The notes: generated from the letters alone by a model not told the origin. Counted from the first letter of the stretch, positions 36,814 to 49,525 are shown. The stretch is 64,000 nt of DNA from Cornus controversa (GCA_026545225.1 CM048848.1:26142806-26206805); one strand, 5' to 3'. Made by a program: numbers and translations.

Positions 36814-37428
36814 TCACGAGTCAAAATACACGGGATCTGTCAAGGTGATGACATCCACGTATTCGGTGGTGACTTGGTCATCCACGCACACTTTTAAGCG
36901 CTGCCCGTTTACTTTGAACAACGAGGCATCTTTCAAGTCCTTCAATTCCACCGCTCTGTGGGGAGCGACGGAATTAACCAAAAATGGACCATCCCAATGG
37001 GAGCGAAGTTTTCCGGGAAATAAATGGAGGCGTGAGTTGTACAACCATACTTTTTGGCCCGACGAAAATGTTTTGACTCGAATATTACGATCATGAAAGG
37101 CTTTGGACTTTGCCTTATAGATTTTCGCATTCTCATACGCGTCATGCCGCAATTCTTCCAATTCATTTAATTGAAGCTTTCGATTAGAGCCGGCCTTTTG
37201 CATGTCAAAATTGAAAGTTTTGGTGGCCCACATAGCTTTATGCTCCAATTCAACCGGAAGATGGCACGCCTTGCCATAAACCAACCGATAAGGTGACATT
37301 CCAATGGGAGTTTTATATGCGGTTCGGTATGCCCATAATGCATCGTTTAGTCGCAATGACCAATCCTTCCGGTCGGGCCGAACAGTTTTCTGAAGAATGT
37401 TCTTAATCTCCCTATTGGATACCTCTAC
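36814..37428 (-). pseudogene. B integrase C-terminus and pol tail, after the in-frame stop
   Basis: The region stays in the pol frame after a TAA at 37429-37431. It encodes the end of the integrase core beginning V-E-V-S-N, where the Glu is probably the third residue of the DDE triad, then [15 protein letters not shown], a basic C-terminal domain with HWDGPF, and a tail containing KVNGQRLK. It ends naturally at 36814. The rest of this part is undamaged, so one nonsense change separates it from the upstream polyprotein. Confidence 0.85.
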
Positions 37429-40400
37429 TTAGCCACTAGTTTGAGGATGGTATGGGGTGGCTACTTTGTGTGTGATAGAGTATTTGGTAAGCAAGGTTCG
37501 AAGGAACCGGTTACAGAAATGTTTACCTCCGTCACTGATGATGGCTCGAGGCGTACCAAACCGGCTAAAAATGTTAGCTTGAATGAATTTAACCACGACT
37601 GCGTGATCATTGGTTTTGGTAGCAACGGCCTCTATCCACTTAGATACATAGTCCACCGCCACAAGTATGTACTCATGACCAATAGAGGGTGGAAATGGTC
37701 CCATGAAGTCAATGCCCCACACATCAAATATTTCAATGATAAGAATAGGGTTAAGAGGCATCATGTCCTTCCGAGACATCGCGCCAAGGCGCTGACATCT
37801 CTCACAAGAGCGGCAGAATGAATATGCATCCCGATGAAGTGTCGGCCAGAAAAATCCGCATTGGAGAATTTTTGCTGCGGTTTTCTTAGCACTAAAGTGC
37901 CCCCCACAAGCGAGTGTATGACAAAACTTGAGAATGCTTTGGAATTCACTATTGGGTACACACCTTCGAATTATTTGTTCGGGGCAATATTTGAACAATT
38001 GAGGATCGTCCCAATAATATGATCGTGATTGGGAGAGAAAAAGATCCTTCTCTTGCTTGGTCCAAGAAGATGGTATTTTACCGGTTGCCAAGTAATTAAC
38101 CACATCCGCATACCAAGGGATACTCTCTTGAGAGATGACAAAGAGTTGTTCATCCGGAAAGGATTCACAAACTGGAATGGAATTATGGAGGGATTCAACA
38201 AGAATTCTAGACAGGTGGTCAGCCACCACATTTTTGGTTCCCTTTTTGTCCCTAATTTCAAAATTGAACTCCTGCAATAAGAGTATCCATCGGATCAACC
38301 TAGGCTTGGTGTCCTTTTTGGCCAAAAGATGCCGGAGGGCAGCATGGTCCGAATGGACAATGACCTTTGAACATAATAAATAAGCTCGAAATTTGTCTAA
38401 TGCAAATACTACAGCAAGCAATTCCTTTCCCGTGGTGGTATAATTGATTTGAGCCTCGGAAAGGGTTTTACTTGCGTAGTAGATGACATGTGGCAGTTTG
38501 TCTATTCGTTGCCCTAAGGCAGCACCCATGGCATAATCGGATGCATCACACATAATCTCAAATGGGAGAGCCCAATTTGGAGGGATTAGAATTGGAGCGG
38601 TTGTAAGCATGGTGCGGAGTTTTTCAAAAGCGTTAAGGCACGCTTCATCAAAGGTAAAGCAAGACTCTTTTTCAAGAAGGCGACACAAAGGCTGAGAGAT
38701 CTTGCTAAAATCTTTGATAAAACGGTGATAAAAGCCCGCATGCCCAAGGAATGAACGAATCTCTCTCACCGTTGATGGTGGAGGAAGTTTGGAAATGAGT
38801 TCAACCTTGGCTTTATTAACCTCTATTCCTCTCTTAGACACAATGTGCCCTAGGACAATACCCTCTTGAACCATAAAATGGCTCTTTTCCCAACTAAGAA
38901 TTAGGTTGGTCTCTTGACATCGTTTGAGAACACAAGCTAGATTTTGGAGGCATGATTCAAATGAAGGCCCAAAAACGGAAAAATCATCCATGAATACTTC
39001 CAAGAATTTTTCCACCATGTCCGAGAAGATAGACATCATACACCGTTGAAAAGTTGCCGGTGCATTGCACAACCCAAAGGGCATGTGTCTATAAGCAAAT
39101 GTGCCGAAGGGACATGTAAAGGTGGTTTTCTCTTGGTCCCTCGGGTCTATAGCAACCTGATTATAGCCAGAATATCCATCCAAAAAGCAATAAAAACCTT
39201 GCCCGACCAATCTCTCCAATATTTGATCAATGAATGGGAGGGGGAAGTGATCTTTTTGAGTGGCTGAATTTAATTTCCTATAATCTATGGACACTCTCCA
39301 GCCCGTGGTGGTGCGTTGGGGAACTAATTCACCCTTGTCATTTGGTTGCACCGTAATACCTGACTTCTTTGGAACCACTTGAGTGGGACTAACCCACTTG
39401 CTATCCGAGATGGGGTATATGATTCCCGCATCTAGTAACTTCACCACCTCCTTCATGACAACGTCCTTCATATTTGGATTTAATCGACGTTGTGCCTCCC
39501 TTGAGGTCTTAGCATCCTCTTCCAAGTGTATGCGGTGCATACAAATAGAAGGATCTATTCCCTTGAGATCTGCCACACTCCAGCCTATTGTTTCTTTGTG
39601 CTCTTTAAGCACCTTAATAAGTTCCATCTCTTGATCATTGGTAAGATTGGAAGCAATAATGACTAGAAGGGTCTCATTAGCGCCCAAGAAAACATACTTG
39701 AGTGTAGCCGGTAGGGGCTTGAGCTCAAGTTGTGGTGGGGAAATTAAAGAAGGAGTTTGGGAAGTTTTGGACAAAGGGAGCAAAGGTTCTCTCGGAACTC
39801 TCCACTTAGGCAAATCCATGACAGTATTAACATCGAGCATGGAATTGACTTCACATATGGATTGCTCAATGTCAAAATCATCACAGTTGAAGTGATTTAG
39901 GCATGCCTCTAAAGGGTCCTTGGAAAGAATAGAAGGAAGTGCTTCTTGAACAAGGTCTTCCACTACATCGACACAAAAGCACTCACTTTCGTTGTCGGAT
40001 GTGTGGTGAGAAGCATTGAAGATGTTCAAGTGAACTTTCATATTCCCGAGAGAGATGTCCATCAATCCGGTACGGCAATTAACGCAAGCGTTTGTCGTGG
40101 CCAAGAATGGATGACCTAGAATGATAGGAATATGATGATTCGGAATTTGGACCGGTTCCGTGTCAAGGACTATGAAGTCCACCGAAAAATAGAATTTGTC
40201 CACTTGAATGATGACATCCTCAATGATGCCACGTGGTTGCTTCATCGAACGGTCGGCAAGTTGCAACACAACCGTGGTATGCTTGAGTTCCCCCAAACCT
40301 AGTTGTTGGTAAACTGAGAATGAGAGCACATTGACACTAGCCCCTAAATCAAGAAGTGCTTTTTCAAAAGATTGATTTCCGATGGTGCACGAAATGGTCG

Positions 40401-42405
40401 GAGCACCCGGATCTTTGAATTTATGAGGGGCTTGGTGTTGGAAAATGGAGCTTATGTGCTCAGTTAAGAGGACATTCTTAGGAACATTATTCCTAGATTT
40501 GCGCTTTTGAGTGCACAAGTCCTTCAAGAATATCGCATAGGAGGGAATTTGTCGAATAGCGTCAAGGAGAGGGAGATTGATCTTTACTTGTTTAAAGATC
40601 TCCATTATGTCTTGGATTTTCTCTCCTTGCTTTCCGAAATGAGAAGGTTCCTTCAATCTTTGAGGAAAAGGAACCGGAGGTTCATAAGAGGTGTCAAGAT
40701 TTGGAATCGATGACGACACAACTTCACTTGCCTTTCCTTTTGGATTTGAAGGGGTATTTTGCAAATTTGGATTTAACAGAAATGATTTTGGATTTAATTG
40801 GGATTCTTTTGGATTTTTAGGTTGCTCTTGGAATTCCTTTCTCTCTTCCTCCCCTACCTTGGAGTTAATGATTTTACCACTTCTCAAGGTTGTGATTGAT
40901 TGAACTTGCTCCGGAGGAGCATTACAAGTTGAAGATGATGGATCTTCAATCATATGAACACCTTTGGGGTTCGCCACCGGTTGACTCGGCAACTTACCTT
41001 CCTCCCTTCTATTTAAGGCATTAGCTAGTTGCCCGATTTGAGCTTCTAACCTAGCCATAGATTGAGCATTGGCTTTAAGCTTAGAGATTGATTGAGAGTG
41101 AGTTTGCAATAAGCGGGTATTGGCCTCAAGATTTCTTATCACTCTTTCTTCAAAGCTTTGGCTTCTCGGAGGAGGTGGTGGTTGTTGGTAATTAGATCTT
41201 TGATTGTAAGGTTGAGGGTTTGGCCTATAATGAGGCTGTTGAGAGGGGGAATTAAAAGAGTTTTGCCCTTGGAAAGAGGGACTTGATTCTTGATTCTTCC
41301 ATGAAAAAGCTGAATGGTTCTTGTAACCAGGATTGTACGTGTTCGAATATGGATCATTCGCTTGCTCTTGAGCATAATCGGGAGATTGCCCGGCAATAGG
41401 AAAATCTCGCACAAAATGCGAAGTGCTATAGCAAAACGAACACCCTTCCTGATTTTGGACAGATTGGTTAGGAGTAGGCAGCCCATTTTTCATGATTAAA
41501 TCCATTTTTTGGGACAAGGCTTCTACTTGCATGGCTACCTCATCTACCCGTGAAATCTCATGCACTCCTCTACAAGGTTGGGTGGCCTTCCCTTTCCTAG
41601 TGGAGGAGCGTTGAGCTGAGTTGTTGCTTAGGGTTTGAAAAAGTTTCCATGCCTCATCGGGGCTTTTCAAAAGATATCCACTCCCACACGCGGAGTCTAT
41701 CATTTGTCTATGTTGCTCACTCACCCCATCATAAAAACTTTGCACTAGCTGCCATTTTGGGACAGCATGATGCGGATAAGATTTTAAAAGATCTTTTAAC
41801 CTCTCCCACGTCTCATGGAATTGTTCTTGGTCAATTTGGGTGAATCCGGTGATTGCTCGCCGAATATCACTTGTCTTACCCATTGGGAAGTATATTTTCA
41901 AGAATTCTATTTGCATCTCCGCCCAAGAATGGATTGAGTTGGGTTCTAGGGAATTGAACCAACTTCTAGCCTTATCTTTTAGGGAGAAGGGGAACATACG
42001 TAGCTTTAGATCATCCTCCGTAAAGTGTGGTACACGAATGGTGGAACACAATGAAAGGAAGTAATCTAAGTGCCGGTATGGATCCTCATTAGGAAGACCG
42101 TGGAAGCTATTAAGAAGATTGATGGTGGAGGACTTTATTTCAAATTGATTTGCCGCTACATCCAGAAATTGAATACATGAAGGTACTTCAAATGTAGTCG
42201 GAAGGTAAAAGTCCATAAGCAACTCTCCTTGAGGAGGTGGTGGTGGAGGTGGTTGTTCATGATTAAAAGGAGGTAGTCCGAGAGGTTGTCTCTCATTTGG
42301 ATCCATGTTTTCAGTCCTAGGCAATATAGGGTCCCTAGAGGTTCCTCTACGTTGTCTAAGTGTTCGTTCAAATTCAATGTTACACGGAAGCAAAGGAAGT
42401 GACAA
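37429..42405 (-). CDS. Athila-like gag-pol polyprotein of B
   Basis: One open frame of about 1,650 codons encodes gag, protease, RT, RNase H and most of integrase. Approximate residue positions: capsid 100-250, a zinc-knuckle remnant near 318 (CSFC.....H with the last Cys lost), protease around 685 with LLDLGAS, RT with FMDD near 1138, RNase H with CDASD near 1288, the integrase HHCC finger about 1495-1535, and the core with GIDFMGPF and ISDGG. The capsid forms the particle; the pol enzymes copy and insert the element. No ATG lies at the family start site: the codon aligned with the ATG of A2 is CTG at 42421-42423, and the first in-frame ATG is at 42304-42306. A TAA at 37429-37431 stops the protein just before the last catalytic Glu of integrase. 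Confidence 0.92.
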   Translation of the reverse strand: MSLPLLPCNIEFERTLRQRRGTSRDPILPRTENMDPNERQPLGLPPFNHEQPPPPPPPQGELLMDFYLPTTFEVPSCIQFLDVAANQFEIKSSTINLLNSFHGLPNEDPYRHLDYFLSLCSTIRVPHFTEDDLKLRMFPFSLKDKARSWFNSLEPNSIHSWAEMQIEFLKIYFPMGKTSDIRRAITGFTQIDQEQFHETWERLKDLLKSYPHHAVPKWQLVQSFYDGVSEQHRQMIDSACGSGYLLKSPDEAWKLFQTLSNNSAQRSSTRKGKATQPCRGVHEISRVDEVAMQVEALSQKMDLIMKNGLPTPNQSVQNQEGCSFCYSTSHFVRDFPIAGQSPDYAQEQANDPYSNTYNPGYKNHSAFSWKNQESSPSFQGQNSFNSPSQQPHYRPNPQPYNQRSNYQQPPPPPRSQSFEERVIRNLEANTRLLQTHSQSISKLKANAQSMARLEAQIGQLANALNRREEGKLPSQPVANPKGVHMIEDPSSSTCNAPPEQVQSITTLRSGKIINSKVGEEERKEFQEQPKNPKESQLNPKSFLLNPNLQNTPSNPKGKASEVVSSSIPNLDTSYEPPVPFPQRLKEPSHFGKQGEKIQDIMEIFKQVKINLPLLDAIRQIPSYAIFLKDLCTQKRKSRNNVPKNVLLTEHISSIFQHQAPHKFKDPGAPTISCTIGNQSFEKALLDLGASVNVLSFSVYQQLGLGELKHTTVVLQLADRSMKQPRGIIEDVIIQVDKFYFSVDFIVLDTEPVQIPNHHIPIILGHPFLATTNACVNCRTGLMDISLGNMKVHLNIFNASHHTSDNESECFCVDVVEDLVQEALPSILSKDPLEACLNHFNCDDFDIEQSICEVNSMLDVNTVMDLPKWRVPREPLLPLSKTSQTPSLISPPQLELKPLPATLKYVFLGANETLLVIIASNLTNDQEMELIKVLKEHKETIGWSVADLKGIDPSICMHRIHLEEDAKTSREAQRRLNPNMKDVVMKEVVKLLDAGIIYPISDSKWVSPTQVVPKKSGITVQPNDKGELVPQRTTTGWRVSIDYRKLNSATQKDHFPLPFIDQILERLVGQGFYCFLDGYSGYNQVAIDPRDQEKTTFTCPFGTFAYRHMPFGLCNAPATFQRCMMSIFSDMVEKFLEVFMDDFSVFGPSFESCLQNLACVLKRCQETNLILSWEKSHFMVQEGIVLGHIVSKRGIEVNKAKVELISKLPPPSTVREIRSFLGHAGFYHRFIKDFSKISQPLCRLLEKESCFTFDEACLNAFEKLRTMLTTAPILIPPNWALPFEIMCDASDYAMGAALGQRIDKLPHVIYYASKTLSEAQINYTTTGKELLAVVFALDKFRAYLLCSKVIVHSDHAALRHLLAKKDTKPRLIRWILLLQEFNFEIRDKKGTKNVVADHLSRILVESLHNSIPVCESFPDEQLFVISQESIPWYADVVNYLATGKIPSSWTKQEKDLFLSQSRSYYWDDPQLFKYCPEQIIRRCVPNSEFQSILKFCHTLACGGHFSAKKTAAKILQCGFFWPTLHRDAYSFCRSCERCQRLGAMSRKDMMPLNPILIIEIFDVWGIDFMGPFPPSIGHEYILVAVDYVSKWIEAVATKTNDHAVVVKFIQANIFSRFGTPRAIISDGGKHFCNRFLRTLLTKYSITHKVATPYHPQTSG

Positions 42406-42423
42406 TGACCGTCTACCTAGCAG

Positions 42424-42681
42424 GCATTACCAATAGAACAACACCTCAATATACAAAATAAACAAATATATACAAAAGAATGAATGAATTCAAACTACTA
42501 ATTTTAGGCTTTTATACTCACAAAGGGTTCCAAATTTACTTCTCTTAGATGCCCGCTATGTGGTATACCTAAAATCAAGAAATTTGAGAAATAAGGAGAA
42601 GATATATACAAAAAGAATGAAAGAATTGCTAGCCTAAGAATTAAACCAGATTTAATCTTCCAATGGCGACAATAAAACCGT
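42424..42681 (-). other. Leader of B between primer site and gag
   Basis: Noncoding leader of about 260 bp between the primer site and the gag start region. An in-frame TAA at 42427-42429 lies just upstream of the CTG that replaces the gag ATG. Confidence 0.6.
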
Positions 42682-42701
42682 AGTCCCCGGCAACGGCGCC
42701 A
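42682..42701 (-). promoter_or_regulatory. Primer binding site of B (tRNA-Asp)
   Basis: On the reverse strand TGGCGCCGTTGCCGGGGACT is complementary to the 3' end of plant tRNA-Asp, the primer of Athila elements as I recall. It lies six bases from the LTR end. Confidence 0.9.
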
Positions 42702-42707
42702 AAATTT

Positions 42708-44135
42708 TGATGTGGTCGGAACAAAATTATATTATAAGCTTAATTTTTCCTTTTTATCAAAATATAATTTAACCACTCGCAAGAGCACGAATCTTTGTAG
42801 ATAAGGTTCTATATAGAGGGTATCGATTCCACGAGGACTAGTCGCAATTGTCTTAAAGGAAGATTAATTCTACTTTCATTAAAAAAAATTAGATTTTTGA
42901 ATTTGTGTTTAAAAACTATTGCTTGAATGAAATGACAAGAAAAGTAAAGAGTTTAAAGTTGGGAGAGAGAACTAGGGTTGGTTTCAACCACTAGCCATTC
43001 ACATGTTCATAAGTGTAGCAAGCATGGGATTCATTAATTAAATGCCTAACAATGTCATTAGGCTTGTGACCTCAATGACATATCAAAAGATCAATGTGTC
43101 TGCTAACCTATCATAATCCATCTTCAACAAGCATAGCTCTTCAACCTAACTAACTACCTAATTACTCTACTCTCTAAGTGAACACTACATGCATCCAAAC
43201 TACCTTGTCTTGGCATGGTCTATACAAACTAACATCACACATTCATTTAAACACCATTACCTAGCCATCATTTACACTTCTTGTGGAATATGCAAATGTT
43301 GTGCATTCAAGTGACAAAATCTACTCTAAGACAAGAATAAATTCCAAATCAAATGAATATATATAAGAGATGTATTTGTGTACATAATCACTAGGCTAAA
43401 TAATCAACATTTAATTACAAATCCCAAGAGCTACAAAGATGAACAAGTTTACATGGCTAGGGGTTGAAACCAACACCCTAGTAGAAGAGTTAGTTGCTCA
43501 TGGTTGCCTTGCACCCTTCCATTGATGAAGAGAATGAAGCTTCTTGGTCTGGTTCAGCTCTTCCTCTTCCTCTCCCGAAGGTCTCTCCTTAGTATTCTGA
43601 TGTGTATTGAGAGATATGTGAGATATGAGAGATATGGCCCTTTTTGTGTGCTTTTTGGCTTCTTTTTCAACCTTGGGCCCACCATATATATATATATATC
43701 ATTATATATATCTCTTGTATCAAGAAGGCCCCCAAAAGTCTTGTTCAAGTCAGACAATCCTCCTAAGTCGTGCAAAAAGGGGATTTTGTTGCAAGTGGGA
43801 GAGCAGGTGAGCAAGTGGCCAAGTGGGCTCTGCAGAATCTCGATTGATCGAGATTGAATCTCGATTGATCGAGATTTCGATCAATCGAAATGAGATCTCG
43901 ATCAATCGAGATTTCGATTAATCGAAATCAACATCTCGATTGATCGAGATGCCTTGGCTGCATTTTCTGATTTCTTCTCTTGACTGCAGAAAGCTTCCAA
44001 CTTTGCTCCATTTACTCCAACACCTGCAAAACATCAAAAACACAAAAATACCGTAAACATATCTTGGTAAACGCAAAAACGGAACTAACGTATGCAATAA
44101 AGAGGGTTCAAATGCATAGAATTGAACACTTATCA
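42708..44135 (-). repeat. 5' LTR of B
   Basis: Almost identical to 31143-32573, including the six palindromic units (43835-43951). It is bounded by the primer site on one side and CATGT on the other. Confidence 0.93.
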
Positions 44136-44140
44136 CATGT

Positions 44141-44870
44141 ATAAACTTGTGAGAATGGTTATGTTGATATATTGGTGAAATATGATGGCAGATATGTTAA
44201 TGAGGGACATTGGATAAAAAATGACCAAAGTGTGAGATAGAAGGATTTGCTACAGGAGGAGATTTCGATTGTGTGAAACTCTTGTTTGCATGATGGAAAT
44301 TTTTGATTGTGCAAAACTGAGGTTTTTATTGTGCAAAAAATTACAAAGTTGTAGATTGTCAAAAGTACCGAGAGTTGAAAATCTTCGATAGCACTACGAT
44401 AGAACCTCAATCATGCAAGAAATTTTGATTGCGCAAAACCCTATTTTGCATGATTGAAATATTTCGATCATGCAAAACCTATATTTCGATTGTGCAAAAT
44501 ACCACAGGAACTAAAAGTTATGAATGGACTTGTATTAGTATATTTTCATTAAGGGGTATTTATAGTGGACTTGAATTGTTTATGCATGCATGTTTACATT
44601 GTATTAGTGTTATAAAGAATGCTTCTACTGATGTTGAGATTTTGATGTTGATTGGTTGATTATAGTGAAATGTTGATAAAGGATGAGTTATAACCTGATA
44701 TAGAGAGTGCGATAGCTTCGTATTTGTAATGATATCAGATGATAAATGTGGGTAACTTGTCATAGTTACTCAGGTTGTGGGATGGTGATCATGTGACCGT
44801 GACATCTCACTACTCGGGATTTGGGCTCAGACTAGGAGAGTCCTAGTAGTCCGAATTTTGGGACGTGACA
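44141..44870 (+). repeat. 5' LTR of E, last block
   Basis: This continues the E LTR after B and ends GGACGTGACA, directly before the primer site. Between 44262 and 44503 it contains several degenerate units of TTTCGATTGTGCAAAA and its inverse TTTTGCATGATTGAAA, the counterpart of the modules in other LTRs. Confidence 0.75.
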
Positions 44871-44873
44871 ACT

Positions 44874-44885
44874 TGGTATTAGAGC
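44874..44885 (+). promoter_or_regulatory. Primer binding site of E (tRNA-Met)
   Basis: TGGTATTAGAGC differs from the tRNA-Met site TGGTATCAGAGC at one base, a C to T change typical of decay. It lies three bases after the LTR. Confidence 0.8.
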
Positions 44886-45290
44886 ATAACTTGTTATTAG
44901 AGCTTAACTAGGTCAAATACCTAGGGATGACGGGTAAGGGTGGTATCACGTATGATTTTTAGAATGGTTAGAACATTTGGGTTTAAAAATCTAAAAATGC
45001 GTGTAGACAAGACATAGTTGATATGAGAACTTATGTGCATGTGAAATCTGCTTACATGATGAAATTGTGAAGTACTTATGTTATAATGCATGTTATCTAT
45101 TATATGTTGTGTGTTGATTTGAGAATATGTTTATGTAATTAAATATGTGTTGAAGAACATGCCTATATGTTACATGCAAAAGTGATAACATGTTGTTAAG
45201 TGAGTAGTAGTTTGATCATGTTAATAACATAGCATGTGATAACTTGTTGTGTTGACCTATATCTTGAATAAACAGAAACATACCACCTAG
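44886..45290 (+). other. Leader of E
   Basis: AT-rich sequence between primer site and gag. No frame seen. Confidence 0.5.
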
Positions 45291-46294
45291 ACGCCGATGA
45301 GGGGCAGTTGGGGTGAGGTACCCAAGGGAAATTGTTTAATTAATAACATGATCACGGCTCTTTGAGACTTCATGAGAATAGTCGCTAATGGGGTACAACA
45401 ACCGGTAGTGCAACCGGAAGAGAATGAGATTGAGCGACGATTTAAGTACAACATTCGATTCAAATATTGATGCCTCCAAGCTTTGAGGGTAGTTTGAATC
45501 CATTGATAGCAGATAATATGTTATAGCAACTAGAGAAGCACTTGAAAATGATGTCCACACCCGATGATGGCGTAAAAGTAATTCTTGCTACCTATTTGTT
45601 TCGGGTGGAGCTGAACTTTGGTGGAAGTCGGCGAGTGACCAACATGGTGTTGAGACGATGCCATGGGAAGAGTTCAAGACTCTATGATGGCATAGGAAAG
45701 GCTTTGAGGAAGGAATTTAAGGATTTGGTTGATGATGACATAACCCTCACAGAATATAAGATCAAGTTCATTTCTCTTTCACGATTCGCACCCAAAGTAG
45801 TGAGAGTTGAGAAGGAAAAGATATGGAGGCTCATCAATGGTCTTCATCATTTAGTGAGACCTTATGTATCAATTTTGGGATTGACAGTATATGTCGAGGC
45901 GGTAGAGAAGGCCTTGATGGCAGAAGTTGAAGTAAAAGATAGAAAAGAAAATAGAGAGGCATTGAGGCAAAGCAAGGCTTTGAAAGTGGCTTCTATGGGG
46001 CATGCAAGGAAGAAATTCAGGGGTGGTTCTTCTCATTCGGTGGGTTCGGTAGGATAGCCAATGGCACGTTCCACACCTACCATCCCTTTTCCTTTGACAT
46101 CTACTAGACCAAAGAGGGTGTGCTACCAGTGCAAGCAACCGGGACATTACAAGACAGGTTGCCCTATGATTCAGCGTATCACGATGACATGCTTTGGTTG
46201 GGGACAACAGGGACATATAAGGATAGAGTACCCCAGTAGAGTGGGAATGCTAAAAGTGGACAGAGTGCTTAGTAGAGGATGGATTAGACTGTGA
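45291..46294 (+). pseudogene. gag of E, decayed
   Basis: The capsid protein packages the element RNA. The N-terminal part includes PPSFEGSLNPL and LEKHLKMM; the open part 45542-46057 has the helical capsid domain with YKIKFISLSRFAP. In the same frame, after a TAG at 46055-46057, come two zinc knuckles: CYQCKQPGHYKTGCP, which is intact, and CFGWGQQGHIRIEYP, which has lost its second and last Cys. Stops include a TAG at a position where relatives have Gln. Confidence 0.8.
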
Positions 46295-46455
46295 CTGCAC
46301 AGTCGAGCTATACAGCTATGCATCCATCATAGCCAACTATGTTTGCATAGAGTACGAGACTAGTTAGGGGTTCTTCCCCTAGTGCATCAACACAACAGTC
46401 AAGTTTATGGGCTGGTGGAGCACAGAATCAGAAGGCATAGGGCAGGGTATATGTA

Positions 46456-46908
46456 ATGACACCCACAGACACCTCAGCAGGATCTTTAGTGATTAGAGGT
46501 GTATTTCTGGTATATTGTTCTTGGGCATGTGTATTGATTAATTCAGGTGCATCTTATTCATTTATTGCTACATCATTTGCACAAGCTTTGGGGCTTGAGG
46601 TTAGTCATTTGGGTAGAGCAGTTTGTGTTGATAGACTAGTGGGCGGTACAGTGATCCTTGATAGAGTATGCTGGGGGTATGCTATTGAGATAGTCGGTCA
46701 GACACTTGAGGTTGATTTCATCCTTCTTGATATGAGCAGTTTTGACATCATCCTACGAATGGATTGGTTATTAGAGTTTCATGCTACGATAGACTGTTTT
46801 AGAGGGAGAGTGACGATTTACACACCCGAGGGTGACCGCTTTTGTTTTATGGGAGATCGGAGTGACTCCTATACTTTACTATGCTATAACATTAGTAGTC
46901 GGGAGTGA
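46456..46908 (+). pseudogene. protease region of E
   Basis: An open frame of 150 codons with the retropepsin fold signature LINSGASYSFIATSFA and a later ILRMDWLLEFHA, where functional relatives have GMDWL. The catalytic Asp of DSGA is Asn (AAT for GAT), so the enzyme would be inactive. Confidence 0.82.
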
Positions 46909-47640
46909 CCCAGTTTTATCTTGGCTAGTCTATTAGCTAAGGGAGAGGAGATGCCAAAAGAAATGTGTTCGGCAGTGGTGTGTGATTTCTTGGATGTATT
47001 TCTGGAGGATTTAAACGACTTGCCTCCCAAGAGAGAGGCAGAGTTTGGGATTAACCTTATACCCATTGCGATGCCCATTTCTATGGCACCATATTGATTA
47101 TTGAAAGTTGAATCATATGACAACCAAGAATAAGTATCCGTTGTAGTAGAAAGATGACATATTTGATCAGTTGAGGGGAGGTCACTACTTCTCAAAAATT
47201 GATTTAAGGCCAACTTATTATCAATTGAGGGTGAAGGATGAGGATATCTATAAGACAACTTTCCATACGTTGTATAGACACTATGAATTCTTTGTAATGC
47301 CATTCGGTTTGACTAATGCACCGACGTCATTTATGGATTTGATGAACTATGCATTTCATGAGTATCTTGATACTTTTGTGGTAGTGTTTGTGAATGACAT
47401 ACTTGTGTACTTGTCTTCAAAGAGGAGCATGAGTTACACTTGAGGACTATTTTGTAAATCCTTAGAGAGCACCAATTATACCCTAAGTATGAAAAGTATG
47501 AGTTTTGGCTCCAAGATATGAAATTCCTTCGGCATGTTATTTTTAAAGGTGGAGTATCAGGTGATCCATCTAAGACTGAGGTCGTGATAAGTTGGGAGAG
47601 TCCGAAGAGTGTCTTCGAGAATTGAAGAAACGGTTGACTA
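46909..47640 (+). pseudogene. reverse transcriptase of E, decayed
   Basis: The open part 47171-47443 contains [20 protein letters not shown], then MPFGLTNAP and [10 protein letters not shown]. The active site FVND replaces F(V/I)DD, again Asp to Asn. Flanking parts need stops and frameshifts to follow. Order and motifs fit Tekay/Del-like RT. Confidence 0.8.
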
Positions 47641-48060
47641 CAACTCCTATTTTGGTGATACCAGAGTGTGGCTTAGGGTATCTGATTTAGTGTGATGCTT
47701 CGGGGAGTAGGCTAGGTTGTATGTTAATGCAATGTGATGGAGTAGTTGCTTATGGGTCTAGACTATTAAAGACTCACGAGTATAACTATCCTATACATGA
47801 CCTAGAGCTAGTGGCAGTGAAATTTTCTTTAAAAGGGTGGAGACACTACTTGTATGGTGAGAGATTCGAGGTGTATTCAGATCACAAAAGTCTCAAGTAA
47901 CTTTTCTCCCGAAAGGACTTGAACATGCGACAGAGGCAATAGGTTGAGTATATGGAGGATTTAAATTTTAATTTGCAATACCATCTATGAAAAGCAAGTG
48001 TAGCGGTAGATGCGTTGAGCAGAAAATCTCACAAGACTCTAGCTAGCATAGTTATACAGG
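47641..48060 (+). pseudogene. RNase H of E, decayed
   Basis: Fragments across frames include a CDASG-like start, a THEYNYP.HDLEL segment and YSDHKSL, ending in ALSRKSH. RNase H removes the RNA template strand. Several stops and frameshifts are present. Confidence 0.65.
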
Positions 48061-49030
48061 AATGGAAAATGATGGAACCATACTAGGAGTTGGGATTGTA
48101 TTTTAGTGATGATGGTGAGCCAACTATGTTGTTTAGCTTGGTAGCTCAACCCATGCTTGTGAGCAAGGTAATTCAGGCACAAAAATAGGATAGTGAGTTG
48201 GAGTCTATTCATTCACGGATTGTTAGTGGTACGACAGTTGGAGATTGGACCTTGCATTTCAATAGGGGTCTACAATTCAGAAGATTAATGGTAGTTTTTT
48301 CTGATTGTCATGATGATGTATTATTGGAATTTCATCATTCTCGTTTTTCAATTCATCCTGGTGGAATAAAAATGTACCACAATGTGAGACGCCAATATTG
48401 GTGGCAAGGTATGAAGAAGGCTATAAAATAGTTTGTGATGAGATGCCTTACTTGTCAACAATAAAGGTGGAACATCAAAAGCCAACTGGGTTATTGCAAC
48501 CGTTATCAGTGGTGGAGTGGAAATGGAAACATATTACCATGGACTTTGTGATGAGTCTTCCGAGATCAAACAAGGCAATGATACAGTTTGGATTATTGTA
48601 GACCGATTAACCAAAACAACATACTTCTTAACTATGAGGTTGACAGATGATGTGAGGAGACTCAGTAAGTAATACGTAGAATAGACTGTGAGATTACATG
48701 GGATTCCAGTATCTATTGTATAAGATAGGGATCCAAGGTTCACTTCGAGATTTTGGCAATGATTCCAGATGGTATTGGTCACTGAGTTGTATTTTAGCAC
48801 AGCATTCCATGCTCAGACTAACGAATAGTCCTTTTCAGATATTGGAGAATATGCTTCATGCTTGTATTCTTGATTTTGGTAGTGGTTGGGAGGACAATTT
48901 GCCACTTATGGAGTTTGCAGACAACAACAATTCATGCAAGTATTGAGATGGCACCATTTGAGGCGTTGGATGGCAAACCTTTTTAGATCTGCAATTTGTT
49001 AGACTAAGGTAGGCGAGACCATAGCCTTAG
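48061..49030 (+). pseudogene. integrase of E, broken by D
   Basis: The zinc finger ([11 protein letters not shown] to a C-x2-C after a TAG at 48429) is in 48198-48460. Core pieces include [15 protein letters not shown]-like sequence and an AST/EMAPFEAL-like segment just before 49030. Many stops interrupt it. The LTR of D begins at 49031, so the C-terminus is displaced beyond the window. Confidence 0.75.
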
Positions 49031-49525
49031 TGTCACGCCACAAAATTCAGACCACCGGGACTCCCCCGAACCGGCTTCAAATCTCGAGTGTGAAGCCGTT
49101 CACTTAACCCCGTGAACGATCTCAACCATACTCATACAATAGTATTGAGGTTTAATACCATGCTATAACGCCCCGATTTTTGACTCCCAGAGAACCAGAG
49201 GTTAAACTGTCTATTTAGCCCAATAGACCCCCATTACCCTCATTTACCATGGAAGCTTAACTCAATTCTTGCATATGAATGCACCCAAATCCACCTTAAC
49301 CAATCCCCATGGGCCCTACATCAAATCATACATCTTGTCCACACTTTCAAGAATCACTCACTTTCAAGCCTCAAAACTTACTGTATTTAGAATTTAAAAT
49401 TGAGGTCTACACCATTGGATAGATAATCCAAAAATACCCAATTTAAAAAAAAACCACACTCAATTCCGATCTAGAACGAAGAAATTACGTCGAAACGAAG
49501 TTTTGAAAAATGCTATGAATAGTAA

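Larger units (their letters stand above)
31143..44135 (-). mobile_element. Complete Athila-like LTR retrotransposon B
   Basis: A 12,993-bp Ty3/gypsy element with a perfect 5-bp target duplication CATGT (31138-31142, 44136-44140). In - orientation: 5' LTR 42708-44135, tRNA-Asp primer site 42682-42701, gag-pol 42405-36814, a palindrome-rich spacer, ORF2 35578-34355, a noncoding 3' region, polypurine tract 32574-32587 and 3' LTR 31143-32573. The two LTRs appear to differ at only a few tens of positions, so insertion is fairly recent. It is inserted in the LTR of E. Gag-pol and ORF2 carry few lesions, so the element may have been mobilised by a relative. Confidence 0.93.
16215..49030 (+). mobile_element. 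Tekay/Del-like LTR retrotransposon E (oldest layer), interrupted by F, B and D
   Basis: E is a Ty3/gypsy element on the + strand. Its own sequence is the split 5' LTR (16215-17750, 30867-31142, 44141-44870; about 2.5 kb in total), a tRNA-Met primer site (44874-44885), and gag, protease, RT, RNase H and partial integrase (45290-49030). F and B occupy the LTR and D breaks the integrase; the rest of E lies beyond the window. Removing F and B leaves a continuous LTR whose start resembles the LTR start of D (GTGACC.....TGGCC), which supports the assembly. All coding regions are decayed. Confidence 0.8.

Noticed and set aside
37441..37821. 126-codon + strand frame
   Set aside because: Antisense to the gag-pol integrase domain of B, which has clear motifs.
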